Below, piece after piece: positions 36,887 to 45,042 of a stretch of 45,042 bases of DNA. Numbering within the stretch: position 1 is the first letter of the stretch; every line of letters begins with the position of its first letter. Below the pieces are notes generated by a model. That model was not told the origin of the DNA. It made no database searches and saw only the letters and a program-made list of their open reading frames with translations. This DNA is from Alphaproteobacteria bacterium (lineage in GTDB: Bacteria; Pseudomonadota; Alphaproteobacteria; Micropepsales; Micropepsaceae). The DNA lies in contig JAGWJY010000030.1 in NCBI GenBank assembly GCA_028865545.1, positions 1 through 45,042 on the forward strand, written 5' to 3'. The translations under genes and the position numbers were made by a program.

Positions 36887-37921
36887 TTGGAGAAGAGAAA
36901 GAAGTTACTCGAAGCGCTCGAACGAAAAGTTGTCGTGCCGCCTCCGCTTTGGATGATGCGCCAAGCGGGCCGCTACCTTCCAGAATATCGGGAAACGAGA
37001 GCCAAGGCTGGATCTTTCTGGAAGATGTGTATGTCGCCGGAACTGGCGGCGGAAGTAACGGTACAGCCTATCGAGCGTTTTGGTTTTGATGCCGCAATCA
37101 TCTTCTCCGATATTCTGGTCGTGCCTGCGGCATTAGGTCTGCCGGTGGTGTTTGAAGAAGGTGTCGGACCTAGGCTCCCGGCGATCACTTCGGTGAGTGG
37201 TCTGCAACGAGATCAAGCCAAATGGTCACAGGCGCTTGAGCCTGTTTACGAGGCGTTGCATCTCGTTCGAGCCGAGCTGCCGACTTCAACAACCTTGCTT
37301 GGCTTCGCAGGCGCGCCATGGACCTTGGCGACATATCTGGCCGCAGGACGGGGTGGCGACGAACAGAAGGCCGCGAAGCTTTGGGCGTATCGCGATCCTA
37401 TCGGGTTCAAGGAGCTTGTGGATGTTCTGGTCGAATGTATCTCTCGACATCTCGTGGCACAGCTGAGAGCAGGCGCTGATGCCGTTCAGATCTTCGATAG
37501 CTGGGCATCCGGTTTGCCGCGGACGGCGTTTGTACCGTGGGTGGTTGAGCCCACCAAGGAGATCGTCGCCAGGGTTCGCGCTGAAATTCCCGGGGCCCGG
37601 ATTATCGGATTCCCAAGGGCGGCCACGCTCGATGGCTATGAACTCTACGCCAAGGAGACGGGTGTAGATGCGCTCTCGCTTGATACAGCCGTAGCAATGG
37701 AGCGGGCTGCCAGCACGCTGGGATCTCGCGTCGCGCTGCAAGGCAACCTTGACCCGATTGCTCTTATCGCGGGAGGCCGTGCTCTGGCTGAGGGTGTGGA
37801 CAATATCCTGGAAGCGACGCGTGGCGTTCCGTTCATTTTCAACCTGGGGCACGGCATCCTGCCTGAAACGCCCATCGCGCATGTCGAAGAGCTTGTTCGT
37901 CTGGTGCGGAGTGCGCGGTGA
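36887..37921 (+). CDS. hemE: Uroporphyrinogen decarboxylase
   Basis: The 344-residue enzyme converts uroporphyrinogen III to coproporphyrinogen III in heme synthesis. The family motif PPLWMMRQAGRYLPEYRETR is near the N-terminus, with FSDILVVPAALGL, GFAGAPWTLATYL, IFDSWASGLP, LQGNLDP and FNLGHGILPETP further on. The start is a TTG (36887-36889) because AGGAG (36875-36879) lies 7 bases before it and the protein would then begin MEKRKKLLEALER; upstream sequence in frame looks non-coding. Base composition (about 50-57% GC in sampled segments) is clearly below that of hemH and rho (about 70% in sampled segments). It overlaps hemH by GTGA. Confidence 0.96.
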   Translation: MEKRKKLLEALERKVVVPPPLWMMRQAGRYLPEYRETRAKAGSFWKMCMSPELAAEVTVQPIERFGFDAAIIFSDILVVPAALGLPVVFEEGVGPRLPAITSVSGLQRDQAKWSQALEPVYEALHLVRAELPTSTTLLGFAGAPWTLATYLAAGRGGDEQKAAKLWAYRDPIGFKELVDVLVECISRHLVAQLRAGADAVQIFDSWASGLPRTAFVPWVVEPTKEIVARVRAEIPGARIIGFPRAATLDGYELYAKETGVDALSLDTAVAMERAASTLGSRVALQGNLDPIALIAGGRALAEGVDNILEATRGVPFIFNLGHGILPETPIAHVEELVRLVRSAR

Positions 37922-38943
37922 AGCTTGCCATCGTTTTGTTCAATCTTGGCGGACCGGATTCTCCGGACGCGGTTGAGCCGTTCCTGCGCAATCTGTTCAG
38001 CGATCCGGCGATCCTAACGCTACCGTCCTTCATTCGCATACCGCTCGCAAAGTTCATTGCCGGGCGCCGGGCGCCGGTGGCGCGCGACATCTACGCCAAG
38101 ATCGGGGGAAGCTCGCCGATTCTGGAGGAAACGGAGGCGCAGGCCCGCGCCCTGGAGTCTGTGTTGTCGGCACACGAGACGCGTGCCTTTATCGCCATGC
38201 GATGCTGGAAACCGTTCAGCGATGACGCAGCCCGCGAAATCGCGGCCTGGTCCCCGGATCACATCATGCTCCTGCCGCTTTATCCGCAGTTTTCCACGAC
38301 CACCACGGGGTCGTCACTGGCGGACTGGAACAGGGCGTCCAAGGCCGCTGGCATCGTGGCACCACAATCGCGTGTGTGCTGTTATCCGCGCGCGCCGGGA
38401 TTTATCGAGGCGTTGGCCGCCTTGACGCGCGAGATGATGTCCAAGACGCGGCCGGATATTTCCTACCGTGTGCTGCTGTCGGCGCACGGTTTGCCGCAGC
38501 GTGTGATCGCCAAAGGCGACCCCTATCAGTGGCAGGTCGAACAATCGGCGGCGGCCCTTGTGGAACGTTTGGGGGTAACCGACTGGACGGTCTGTTATCA
38601 GAGCAGGGTCGGACCGCTGAAATGGATCGGGCCGTCGACCGATGCCGAAATCCGTCGGGCTGGCGCCGACGGCAAAGGGGTGATCGTGGTGCCGATGGCG
38701 TTTGTTTCGGAGCACTCCGAGACATTGGTCGAACTTGACATGGAATATGCAAAACTGGCGGGCGAGGCCGGGGTTCGCGATTATCTGCGGGTGCCGACGG
38801 TAAGCGCACATCCGGCGTTCATTGACGGGCTCGCGGAATTGGTGCTGCGGAGTCTTTCGCAGGCGGAACCGGTGACTTATGAGGGCGGCCGGATTTGCCC
38901 CGCCGAATGCGGGGCCTGTGGCTATTCGCAGGGGACGAGATGA
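37918..38943 (+). CDS. hemH: Ferrochelatase
   Basis: The 341-residue enzyme inserts iron into protoporphyrin. It has VLFNLGGPDSPDAVEPFL, the catalytic LLSAHGLPQRVI His motif, CYQSRVGPLKWIGPSTD and PMAFVSEHSETLVELD with the second conserved His. The C-terminus has C327-X3-C331-X2-C334, consistent with the 2Fe-2S cluster known from some bacterial ferrochelatases, including Caulobacter. It starts at a GTG overlapping the hemE stop and its own stop overlaps hemJ (ATGA). Confidence 0.96.
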   Translation: MKLAIVLFNLGGPDSPDAVEPFLRNLFSDPAILTLPSFIRIPLAKFIAGRRAPVARDIYAKIGGSSPILEETEAQARALESVLSAHETRAFIAMRCWKPFSDDAAREIAAWSPDHIMLLPLYPQFSTTTTGSSLADWNRASKAAGIVAPQSRVCCYPRAPGFIEALAALTREMMSKTRPDISYRVLLSAHGLPQRVIAKGDPYQWQVEQSAAALVERLGVTDWTVCYQSRVGPLKWIGPSTDAEIRRAGADGKGVIVVPMAFVSEHSETLVELDMEYAKLAGEAGVRDYLRVPTVSAHPAFIDGLAELVLRSLSQAEPVTYEGGRICPAECGACGYSQGTR

Positions 38944-39386
38944 AAGAATTTCTCATCGACAATTATCTGGTCATCAAGGCGCTGCATGTGATCGCGGTAA
39001 TCGCCTGGATGAGCGGCATGTTCTATCTGCCGAGATTGTTCGTCTATCACACCGAAACCACACCGGGGGCGGCCGACTATCAGCGGTTCGTGACCATGGA
39101 GCGCAAGCTTCTGAAGATCATCATGAACCCGGCGATGATCACAGTGTGGGTGCTGGGCCTGACAATGGCCTGGCTGATGGACTACTGGCCGCTCCACTGG
39201 TTTCAGGCAAAGCTGGCGCTGGTTGCGGCAATGACCTGGACGCACCACTCCTACGCGATCTGGGCCAAGGACTTCGCACGGGAACGTAACGTCCGGACGG
39301 CGCGCTTTTTCCGGATTTGGAACGAGGTTCCCACCTTGTTGATGATGGGGATTGTCATCCTTGTGGTCATTAAGCCGGCATTTTAG
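38940..39386 (+). CDS. hemJ: Protoporphyrinogen oxidase HemJ
   Basis: The 148-residue four-helix membrane protein oxidises protoporphyrinogen IX and is the usual form in alphaproteobacteria that lack HemG and HemY. It has the conserved KALHVIAVIAWMSGMFYLPRLFVYH with the His residues that bind heme, KLLKIIMNPAM and WNEVPTLLMMGIVILVVIKP. Start overlaps hemH (ATGA), so hemE-hemH-hemJ are read as one coupled unit, giving three late heme steps together. Confidence 0.96.
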   Translation: MKEFLIDNYLVIKALHVIAVIAWMSGMFYLPRLFVYHTETTPGAADYQRFVTMERKLLKIIMNPAMITVWVLGLTMAWLMDYWPLHWFQAKLALVAAMTWTHHSYAIWAKDFARERNVRTARFFRIWNEVPTLLMMGIVILVVIKPAF

Positions 39387-39417
39387 CCGCCGGAGAGCGA
39401 AAATCGGCGACGGGCCG

Positions 39418-39446
39418 TTTGCAACGCCGCCAAATCGCGGTATAAA
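39418..39446 (+). promoter_or_regulatory. Candidate sigma-70 promoter of rho
   Basis: TTTGCA (39418-39423), a 17-bp spacer and TATAAA (39441-39446) form a good -35/-10 pair. Transcription would start near 39453, giving a rho leader of about 175 bases. Such leaders are where Rho often attenuates its own synthesis, so autoregulation is plausible. Confidence 0.45.
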
Positions 39447-39627
39447 GCAGGAAGTTCCCCATTGAAGCTCGTAGCGGTACGCGCCGGTCAAGCGCGAAGG
39501 CCAAGAATGGCCGCAGACGCGGCGGGCGGACCGATCTATCTCCACCAATGAACTCGCAAGGCCATGCATTAAGGCGGGGCTTGCGGGCAGCGGACCATCA
39601 CAAGCGTTTGTTTCAGGTGTATCTCCC

Positions 39628-40911
39628 ATGACAGTGCAATCCGGCCTGCAGGCCATGAAGCTGCAGGATCTCAAGTCCAAAACCCCCACCGATCTTCTCG
39701 CCTTCGCCGAAGAACTGGAGATCGAGAACGCCTCGTCCATGCGCAAGCAGGACATGATGTTCGCGATCCTCAAGGAGCTCGCCGATCGCAATGTCGAGAT
39801 CACCGGCATGGGCGTCCTCGAAACCTTGCAGGATGGCTTTGGCTTCCTGCGCTCGCCGGAATCCAACTATCTGGCCGGACCGGACGACATCTACGTGTCG
39901 CCTTCGCAGATCCGCCGCTTCGGGCTGCGCACCGGCGATACGGTGGAAGGCCCGATCCGGTCGCCCAAGGACGGCGAGCGTTATTTCGCACTGCTGAAGG
40001 TGTCGACGATCAATTTCGAAGACCCGGAAAAGATCAAGCACAAGGTCCATTTCGACAATCTGACGCCGCTCTATCCGACGCGCTGGCTCAGCATGGAGCT
40101 CAACGATCCGACGCTGAAGGACAAGACGGGACGGGTGATCGACATCGTCGCGCCCCAGGGCATGGGCCAGCGTGCGCTGATTACCGCGCAGCCGCGCACC
40201 GGCAAGACGGTCATCCTGCAGAACATCGCCCGCGCCATCTCAGCCAATCATCCCGAATGCTATCTGATCGTGCTGCTGATCGACGAGCGGCCGGAAGAAG
40301 TCACCGACATGCAGCGTTCGGTGAAGGGCGAGGTTATCTCCTCGACCTTCGACGAGCCGGCCAGCCGTCACGTCCAGGTCGCCGAGATGGTGATCGAGAA
40401 AGCCAAGCGGCTTGTGGAGCACAAGCGCGACGTGGTGATCCTGCTCGATTCCATCACCCGCCTCGGCCGCGCCTACAACACCGTCGTGCCCTCTTCGGGC
40501 AAGGTGCTGACCGGCGGCGTCGACGCCAACGCCCTGCAGCGGCCGAAGCGCTTCTTCGGCGCGGCGCGCAATATCGAGGAAGGTGGTTCGCTGACCATCA
40601 TCGCCACGGCGCTGATCGATACCGGCAGCCGCATGGACGAGGTTATCTTCGAAGAGTTCAAGGGGACCGGCAATTCGGAAATCATCCTGGACCGTAAGGT
40701 TGCCGACAAGCGCATCTTCCCGGCGATCGACATTCTCAAGTCCGGCACCCGCAAGGATGAGCTGCTGCTCGACAAATCCACCTTGGCAAAAACCTATGTG
40801 TTGCGCCGCATTTTGGCGCCGATGGGCACGGTGGATGCCATCGAGTTCCTGCTCGACAAGCTGCGTTCATCGAAGAACAACGCGGACTTCTTCGAGAGCA
40901 TGAATACCTAA
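39628..40911 (+). CDS. rho: Transcription termination factor Rho
   Basis: The 427-residue hexameric RNA helicase has the Rho N-terminal domain ([20 protein letters not shown]), the cold-shock-like RNA-binding domain ([20 protein letters not shown]), Walker [10 protein letters not shown], Walker [12 protein letters not shown], and the Q/R loops near [22 protein letters not shown]. The start at 39628 adds a short leader before the conserved MKLQDLK, which itself begins 10 codons later; either could be used. In many alphaproteobacteria rho follows hemJ near the origin. It is separated by only 2 bases from the convergent quinone oxidoreductase gene. Confidence 0.98.
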   Translation: MTVQSGLQAMKLQDLKSKTPTDLLAFAEELEIENASSMRKQDMMFAILKELADRNVEITGMGVLETLQDGFGFLRSPESNYLAGPDDIYVSPSQIRRFGLRTGDTVEGPIRSPKDGERYFALLKVSTINFEDPEKIKHKVHFDNLTPLYPTRWLSMELNDPTLKDKTGRVIDIVAPQGMGQRALITAQPRTGKTVILQNIARAISANHPECYLIVLLIDERPEEVTDMQRSVKGEVISSTFDEPASRHVQVAEMVIEKAKRLVEHKRDVVILLDSITRLGRAYNTVVPSSGKVLTGGVDANALQRPKRFFGAARNIEEGGSLTIIATALIDTGSRMDEVIFEEFKGTGNSEIILDRKVADKRIFPAIDILKSGTRKDELLLDKSTLAKTYVLRRILAPMGTVDAIEFLLDKLRSSKNNADFFESMNT

Positions 40912-40913
40912 GA

Positions 40914-41885
40914 CTAGGGGATCAGCACCGTCGCGCCCGTGGTCTTGCGCGAATGCAGGGCCTCGTGCGCGGCGCGCGCGTCCTTCAGCGCGAAGCGCTG
41001 ATTGACGGCGATCTTAACGGCGCCCGAGGCGATTACTGCGAAGAGGTCCGCGGCGGTCTCCTGCAGTTCCTGTGACGTGCGCACGTAGTGGAACAATGTC
41101 GGCCGCGTCAGATAGAGCGAACCTTTGGCGCTCAAAACGCCCGGTTCGACGGCCGGCACGGCGCCGGACGAATTGCCGAAGCTGACCATCATGCCGCGCG
41201 GCGCCAGACAATCGAGCGAACCCATGAAGGTATCCTTGCCGACGGAATCGTAGACCACCGGCACACCTTCACCCTTGGTCGTCTCCCGGACGTAAGCCAC
41301 CCAGTCATCTTTCTGCAGATTGAGAACCTGGTCGTAGCCGTGCGCCTTGGCGAGGGCGATCTTGTCGTCGGAACCGACGGTGCCGATCACGGTGGCGCCG
41401 AGGTGCTTGGCCCATTGGCCGGCGATCAATCCGACGCCGCCGGCGGCGGAGTGGAAGACGATGGTCTGACCGCGCTGGACCGGGAAGGTGCGCTTCAGAA
41501 GATATTGCGCCGTCATGCCTTTCAGCATCGCCGCGGCGGCGGTTTCGTCGCTCACGCTGGCGGGCAGTTTCACCACACGGTCGGCGGGCACGTTGTTGGC
41601 TTCGGCATAGGCACCGACGGGACCGGTGCAATAACCGACGCGGTCGCCGGCTTTCAGACTGGTTACACCCTGGCCAACCGCCTCGACGAGGCCCGCCGCT
41701 TCGGAGCCGAGCCCGGACGGCAGCGGCAGCTTGTAGAGGCCGGAGCGTTGATAAGTGTCGATGAAATTGACGCCGATCACGGTGTGCTTCACACGGACCT
41801 GGCCGGGCGCGGGCGGTGCCAGCGCGATGTCCTCATAGGAAAGAACGTCGGGGCCGCCGGTCCTGGCGAAACGAATGGCTTTCAT
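40914..41885 (-). CDS. Quinone oxidoreductase (zeta-crystallin type, MDR superfamily)
   Basis: The 323-residue NADPH-dependent enzyme has GLGSEAAGLVEAVG, DRVGYCTGPVGAYAE, VFHSAAGGVGLIAGQWAKHLG (nucleotide-binding site) and YDSVGKDTFMGSLDCLAPRGM, all typical of the QOR branch without catalytic zinc. It reduces quinones by one electron and may serve in detoxification. The start ATG follows a GGAACTCGCG region. It is a lone gene, and the 170-bp gap to the dienelactone hydrolase gene holds nothing recognisable. Confidence 0.92.
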   Translation of the reverse strand: MKAIRFARTGGPDVLSYEDIALAPPAPGQVRVKHTVIGVNFIDTYQRSGLYKLPLPSGLGSEAAGLVEAVGQGVTSLKAGDRVGYCTGPVGAYAEANNVPADRVVKLPASVSDETAAAAMLKGMTAQYLLKRTFPVQRGQTIVFHSAAGGVGLIAGQWAKHLGATVIGTVGSDDKIALAKAHGYDQVLNLQKDDWVAYVRETTKGEGVPVVYDSVGKDTFMGSLDCLAPRGMMVSFGNSSGAVPAVEPGVLSAKGSLYLTRPTLFHYVRTSQELQETAADLFAVIASGAVKIAVNQRFALKDARAAHEALHSRKTTGATVLIP

Positions 41886-42055
41886 CGCGAGTTCCTAACT
41901 GGTTGTTCTGGCGCGCAAAATGGCGACACCTATTTGAAGCTCGAAAATCGAGAGGCGTATTCCCTCCATAAGCCACACGACCCCGCGGCGGTTCTTCGCC
42001 ACGGATGGAACTTGGTGCGTCGGCGGCGATGTTCAATGCCGCTTAGGACCGCAGG

Positions 42056-42754
42056 TCAACTCAAATGCTGGCGGAAGAACGTCGCGGTGCGGCTGTTGGC
42101 AAGTCCGGCATTGGCCTGGTCGTAATGCTTGCCGCCAGGCCGCGCAAAGGCATGGTTCATTCCCGGATACTGATGGATGGTGATCCGCGTGTTGCCCGCG
42201 AGTCCCTCGACGATTTTCTTCTGCGCTTCGGGCGGGACATATTCATCTTTGCCCGCGATGTGCAGCATCAGCGGATTTTTGATGGCGGCCGCCTCGCCCA
42301 GGAAATTCTGGATGTTCACGCCGTAGTAGCCCACCGTCGCTTCGGAGTCGGTACGCGCGGCGGTGAGATAGGCGAGCAACCCGCCCAGGCAATAACCGAC
42401 CGCTCCCACCCTGCCCGTGCAGACGCCGCGCAGATGCCGGATGGTGGTCTGGATGTCCTTGACGCCCAGATTTGCATCGAAGCTGTTCATCAGCCCAAAG
42501 GCGCGTTGCCATTCCGCATCCGTCTTGTCGGTGAGCTGGACGCCGGGCTCGAGCCGCCAGAACAGATCCGGCGCGAGCGCGAAGAATCCGCTGGCCGCCA
42601 GCTCGTCGGCGACGGCGCGAACCACGGCGTTGACGCCGAAGATTTCCTGGATGACGACGACGCCCGGGCCCCGGCCGGCGGCGGGGCTGGCCAGATAGCC
42701 GGCGAAGGAGCCGTCCGGCCCGTTGATGGTTATTTCTTGTCCTGACATCGGCAT
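42056..42754 (-). CDS. Dienelactone hydrolase family protein
   Basis: The 232-residue alpha/beta hydrolase has the DLH triad C122 in GYCLGG, D170 in AGKDEYVPP and H201 in GMNHAF, with E37 in QEIFG, the usual activating Glu. Enzymes of this family open dienelactones in chlorocatechol breakdown, but most genomic copies, as here with no catechol genes nearby, have unknown natural substrates. The ribosome site GGAG is buried in an 11-bp stem directly upstream (see separate entry). An ATG two codons in is possible. Confidence 0.93.
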   Translation of the reverse strand: MPMSGQEITINGPDGSFAGYLASPAAGRGPGVVVIQEIFGVNAVVRAVADELAASGFFALAPDLFWRLEPGVQLTDKTDAEWQRAFGLMNSFDANLGVKDIQTTIRHLRGVCTGRVGAVGYCLGGLLAYLTAARTDSEATVGYYGVNIQNFLGEAAAIKNPLMLHIAGKDEYVPPEAQKKIVEGLAGNTRITIHQYPGMNHAFARPGGKHYDQANAGLANSRTATFFRQHLS

Positions 42755-42758
42755 GCCG

Positions 42759-42791
42759 CTCCGTCTAACCCCGCAGAGAGGTTAGACGGAG
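42759..42791 (-). promoter_or_regulatory. Hairpin overlapping the ribosome site of the dienelactone hydrolase gene
   Basis: On the minus strand CTCCGTCTAAC pairs perfectly with GTTAGACGGAG (11 bp, loop of 11 bases). The 3' arm ends in GGAG, four bases before the first ATG, so the stem would hide the Shine-Dalgarno sequence. It lies 67 bp after the upstream YyaL-type gene and could also terminate that transcript, although no T-run follows. An operator for a dimeric regulator is another reading. Confidence 0.55.
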
Positions 42792-42821
42792 TAACGGCGA
42801 CAGGCGAGTCTCGGATATTTC

Positions 42822-44873
42822 CTATTGCGGACGGGTACCCTGCGGCGGCCGCGGCGGCAGCTGCAGAACCTGACTGAGGGTCACCGCATTGGCGATGGGC
42901 GCCGAACAATTCTGATGCTGGCAGACATAGGCGGTGGGCTGTCCGTTCTCCATCTTCTTGCCGAAGGCCGGATGGGTTTCGGGCAGAACCTCGTCCGGCT
43001 CGACCACCATGACGAGGCGGTTGGGCAGGCTGCGGCCATAGACCGCGTTCACCAGCTCGACGGTTTTGGAACTGTTCTTCGGGCCGACGATGACGATCTG
43101 CAATCCGGCCAACACCGTCTCCAGACTGTTCAGATAGGTGCCCATGGCGAGGAAGGAGCGGCCGACTTCGCCGGCGAAGGCGTTGATGATGGCGTTGGAG
43201 CGATCGCGATAGCTCTGTTCGCCGGTGGCGAGATAGAGCTTGGCGAGCACGGCGATCATCGTGGCGTTGGCGCTCTGCGCCGACTGATCGTAGATCGTCA
43301 GAACGCGATGCAGCAACGGCGTGTCGTCGATGGCGGTCTGGAAATAGGCTGCGGTCTTTGCGTCGGCGAAGAACTCGTTCAGCACCAAGGTCCAGTGCTT
43401 GGCGTGATCGAGATAGCGCTTTTCGGAGGTTGCTTCCCACAAGGCGAGCGCAGCACGCGCCATCTGCGCATAGTCGTCGGCGAAGCCCATATGGCCGCGC
43501 TTTCCGTCGCGCCAGGAGTGATAGAGACGGTTGCCGTCGCCCATCGCCTTGACGACGAAGTCGAAGGCGCGCGCCGCGACGCCGACCCAGCCCGGATTGT
43601 TGAAGGCACGGCCGGCATTGGCGAAGGCGCAAATCATCATGCCGTTCCAGTCGGCGAGCACCTTGTCGTCGCGTAGCGGCGCCGTGCGCGTCTGGCTGCG
43701 GGCGGCGAGCAGCAACTCGCGCTGGCGCTTGAGCAGCGCTTCATCCGCTTCGGGCAGCGGGTAAGGCAGGTTGCCCAGGCGATGAATGATGTTGCGGCCC
43801 ATGAAGGCGCCTTCTTTGCGGATGTTGTAAACATCCTTGAAGCGCTGGGCGAAGGTGCCCATCAACGTGGCGTCGATTTCCGCTTCGCTCCAAATGTAAT
43901 AGGAACCTTCTTCGCCATTGACGTCGGCGTCGATGCTGGCGGCGAATCCGTCGCCCACCATCATCTCCCGCTGCACCCAACCGAGCGTCTCGTCGATGCG
44001 CGTGAGGTAGAGCGGCACGCGGTTGTGTTGGCCAACCAGCGTCAGCGTGTCGACGAGCAGCGCGTTGTCGTACAGCATCTTTTCGAAGTGCGGGACCATC
44101 CAGCGTTCGTCGACTGTGTAGCGATGGAAGCCGCCGCCGACATGGTCGTAGAACCCGGATAGACACATGGCGTCGAGCGCCGTCTGCACGAGCTGCGGGA
44201 ATTGCGCTGCGCCGCTGCGCAGATAGGAACGCCAGAGAAGTTCGACGAGGGGCGCGTTGGGAAATTTCGGCGCCCCGCTGAGGCCGCCATAGAATATGTC
44301 GAAGCGCTGCGCCACATGCACGGACAGAACGTCAAGTAGACGCGGATCGAGCGGACCGCGCATATCGCGCGACCACATGGCGGACAGCGCCTCCGAAACC
44401 TTGCCGGCATTGGCGGTGACGGTGTCGGCCTGCTCGCGGTACAGACGGGAGACGTCGGCGAGCACGGTCTTGAACGGCGGCTGGCCGTAGCGGTCTTCGT
44501 TGGGGAAATAGCCGCCGACGAAGAACGGTTCGCCGCGCGGATTGAGAAATACAGTGAGCGGCCAGCCGCCTTGATAGCCCATGGTCTGCGCCGCGGCCTG
44601 GTAGAGCTGATCGATGTCGGGGCGTTCCTCGCGGTCGACCTTCACGTTGATGAAGCTGTCGTTCATCACGGCGGCGGTGTCCGCGTCGGCGAAGCTCTCG
44701 TGGTTCATCACATGGCACCAATGGCAGGCGGTGTAGCCGATCGACAGAAGGATCGGCTTGCCGCTGGCTTCGGCTTCCTGAAAAGCGTCGGCGCCCCAGG
44801 GACGCCAATGAACCGGGTTGTCCTTATGAAGGATCAGGTATGGGCTTGTTTCCTCTGCGAGGCGGTTGCTCAT
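42822..44873 (-). CDS. YyaL/SSP411-type thioredoxin-domain protein (DUF255)
   Basis: The 683-residue protein begins with the DUF255 thioredoxin-like domain (about residues 1-165): NRLAEETSPYLILHKDNPVH, WRPWGADAF and the CxxC at C50-HW-C53 in YTACHWCHVMNHESF. An (alpha/alpha)6 glycosidase-like barrel covers the rest (GGFHRYTVDERWMVPHFEKM, SYYIWSEAEI, ADWNGMMICAFANAG, MGFADDYAQMARAAL). The family is widespread, with related proteins in eukaryotes (SPATA20). It has no settled biochemical role. The ATG at 44873 fits the conserved N-terminus. Confidence 0.93.
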   Translation of the reverse strand: MSNRLAEETSPYLILHKDNPVHWRPWGADAFQEAEASGKPILLSIGYTACHWCHVMNHESFADADTAAVMNDSFINVKVDREERPDIDQLYQAAAQTMGYQGGWPLTVFLNPRGEPFFVGGYFPNEDRYGQPPFKTVLADVSRLYREQADTVTANAGKVSEALSAMWSRDMRGPLDPRLLDVLSVHVAQRFDIFYGGLSGAPKFPNAPLVELLWRSYLRSGAAQFPQLVQTALDAMCLSGFYDHVGGGFHRYTVDERWMVPHFEKMLYDNALLVDTLTLVGQHNRVPLYLTRIDETLGWVQREMMVGDGFAASIDADVNGEEGSYYIWSEAEIDATLMGTFAQRFKDVYNIRKEGAFMGRNIIHRLGNLPYPLPEADEALLKRQRELLLAARSQTRTAPLRDDKVLADWNGMMICAFANAGRAFNNPGWVGVAARAFDFVVKAMGDGNRLYHSWRDGKRGHMGFADDYAQMARAALALWEATSEKRYLDHAKHWTLVLNEFFADAKTAAYFQTAIDDTPLLHRVLTIYDQSAQSANATMIAVLAKLYLATGEQSYRDRSNAIINAFAGEVGRSFLAMGTYLNSLETVLAGLQIVIVGPKNSSKTVELVNAVYGRSLPNRLVMVVEPDEVLPETHPAFGKKMENGQPTAYVCQHQNCSAPIANAVTLSQVLQLPPRPPQGTRPQ

Positions 44874-45004
44874 CTGTTTTTTTCCAATTGGCGCGCGCCT
44901 TGCGACCGGCAAGGGCCCCACGCGCGCATTGCGTTGAGGGACTGATCTAGACCAAGCTTCCTTTAGCGCGGGGACGCAAGCGCTCACAAGCTGGAAGGCG
45001 GTTG

Positions 45005-45042
45005 ATGGTGAAAGTGAACATCGAAATCGACATGACGGCCGA
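45005..45042 (+). CDS. Start of a further gene, cut by the window edge
   Basis: An ATG at 45005 preceded by GGAAGGCGG (SD-like) opens MVKVNIEIDMTA, running off the right edge. This N-terminus resembles the small DUF6489 proteins of alphaproteobacteria, which begin with a similar short beta-strand. With only 12 residues visible the identification is tentative. It is transcribed away from the YyaL-type gene across 131 bp. Confidence 0.4.
   Translation, partial: MVKVNIEIDMTA

Overview
The window is GC-rich and densely coded, and it reads as a stretch of an alphaproteobacterial chromosome. The evidence is the gene blocks: ppsR-maf-aroE-coaE-dnaQ facing hemE-hemH-hemJ-rho, hemW-rdgB-rph followed by hrcA-grpE, rsmI-yraN-gshB, and smr-mltA-Tim44-like next to secB. 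A lineage outside the best-known orders (for example Micropepsaceae/Rhizomicrobium-like) is possible, but the family cannot be fixed from this sequence alone. No rRNA, tRNA, CRISPR array, insertion sequence or prophage was seen.

Layout. 0.3-7.7 kb is the most accessory-looking part: a frameshifted membrane gene, a TPR protein with a probable 3' frameshift, a class A acid phosphatase, a TonB-dependent receptor, an orphan ModA-like periplasmic binding protein transcribed away from the receptor, an unknown membrane protein, and a sterol-desaturase-type hydroxylase coupled to a small unknown protein. 7.8-12.2 kb holds a DUF3311 + sodium:solute symporter pair (MctP type) and pstCAB, with a Pho-box-like element and an 18-bp palindrome in the pstC leader. 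12.7-17.2 kb has a hybrid histidine kinase coupled to an AmpG-type permease, then an OlsB-type acyltransferase. 17.2-30.5 kb is housekeeping: glutathione synthesis, rRNA modification, LpoA-like lipoprotein, HemW, nucleotide-pool cleaning, RNase PH, heat-shock control, lysine synthesis, DNA repair, a PfkB kinase and an Smr protein. 30.5-36.6 kb contains MltA, a Tim44-like protein, SecB, and the tightly overlapping leftward ppsR-maf-aroE-coaE-dnaQ operon. 36.9-40.9 kb is the rightward hemE-hemH-hemJ run followed by rho. 40.9-45.0 kb has a quinone oxidoreductase, a dienelactone hydrolase, a YyaL-type thioredoxin-domain protein, and the first codons of a further gene.

The most notable site is the 254-bp gap between ppsR and hemE (36633-36886). 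Gene direction diverges around it, composition dips to about 50-57% GC, it carries four GANTC sites in 162 bp and two one-mismatch DnaA boxes, and it sits beside hemE as the Caulobacter chromosome origin does. I propose it as oriC. Other points to follow are two RNA hairpins positioned to control translation (TonB receptor leader; dienelactone hydrolase leader), the receptor/acid phosphatase/orphan ModA neighbourhood, and two apparent single-base frameshifts about 145 bp apart near the left edge.

Convergent genes repeatedly overlap at their 3' ends (4 to 41 bp) or are 2-7 bp apart, so almost no room is left for intrinsic terminators.
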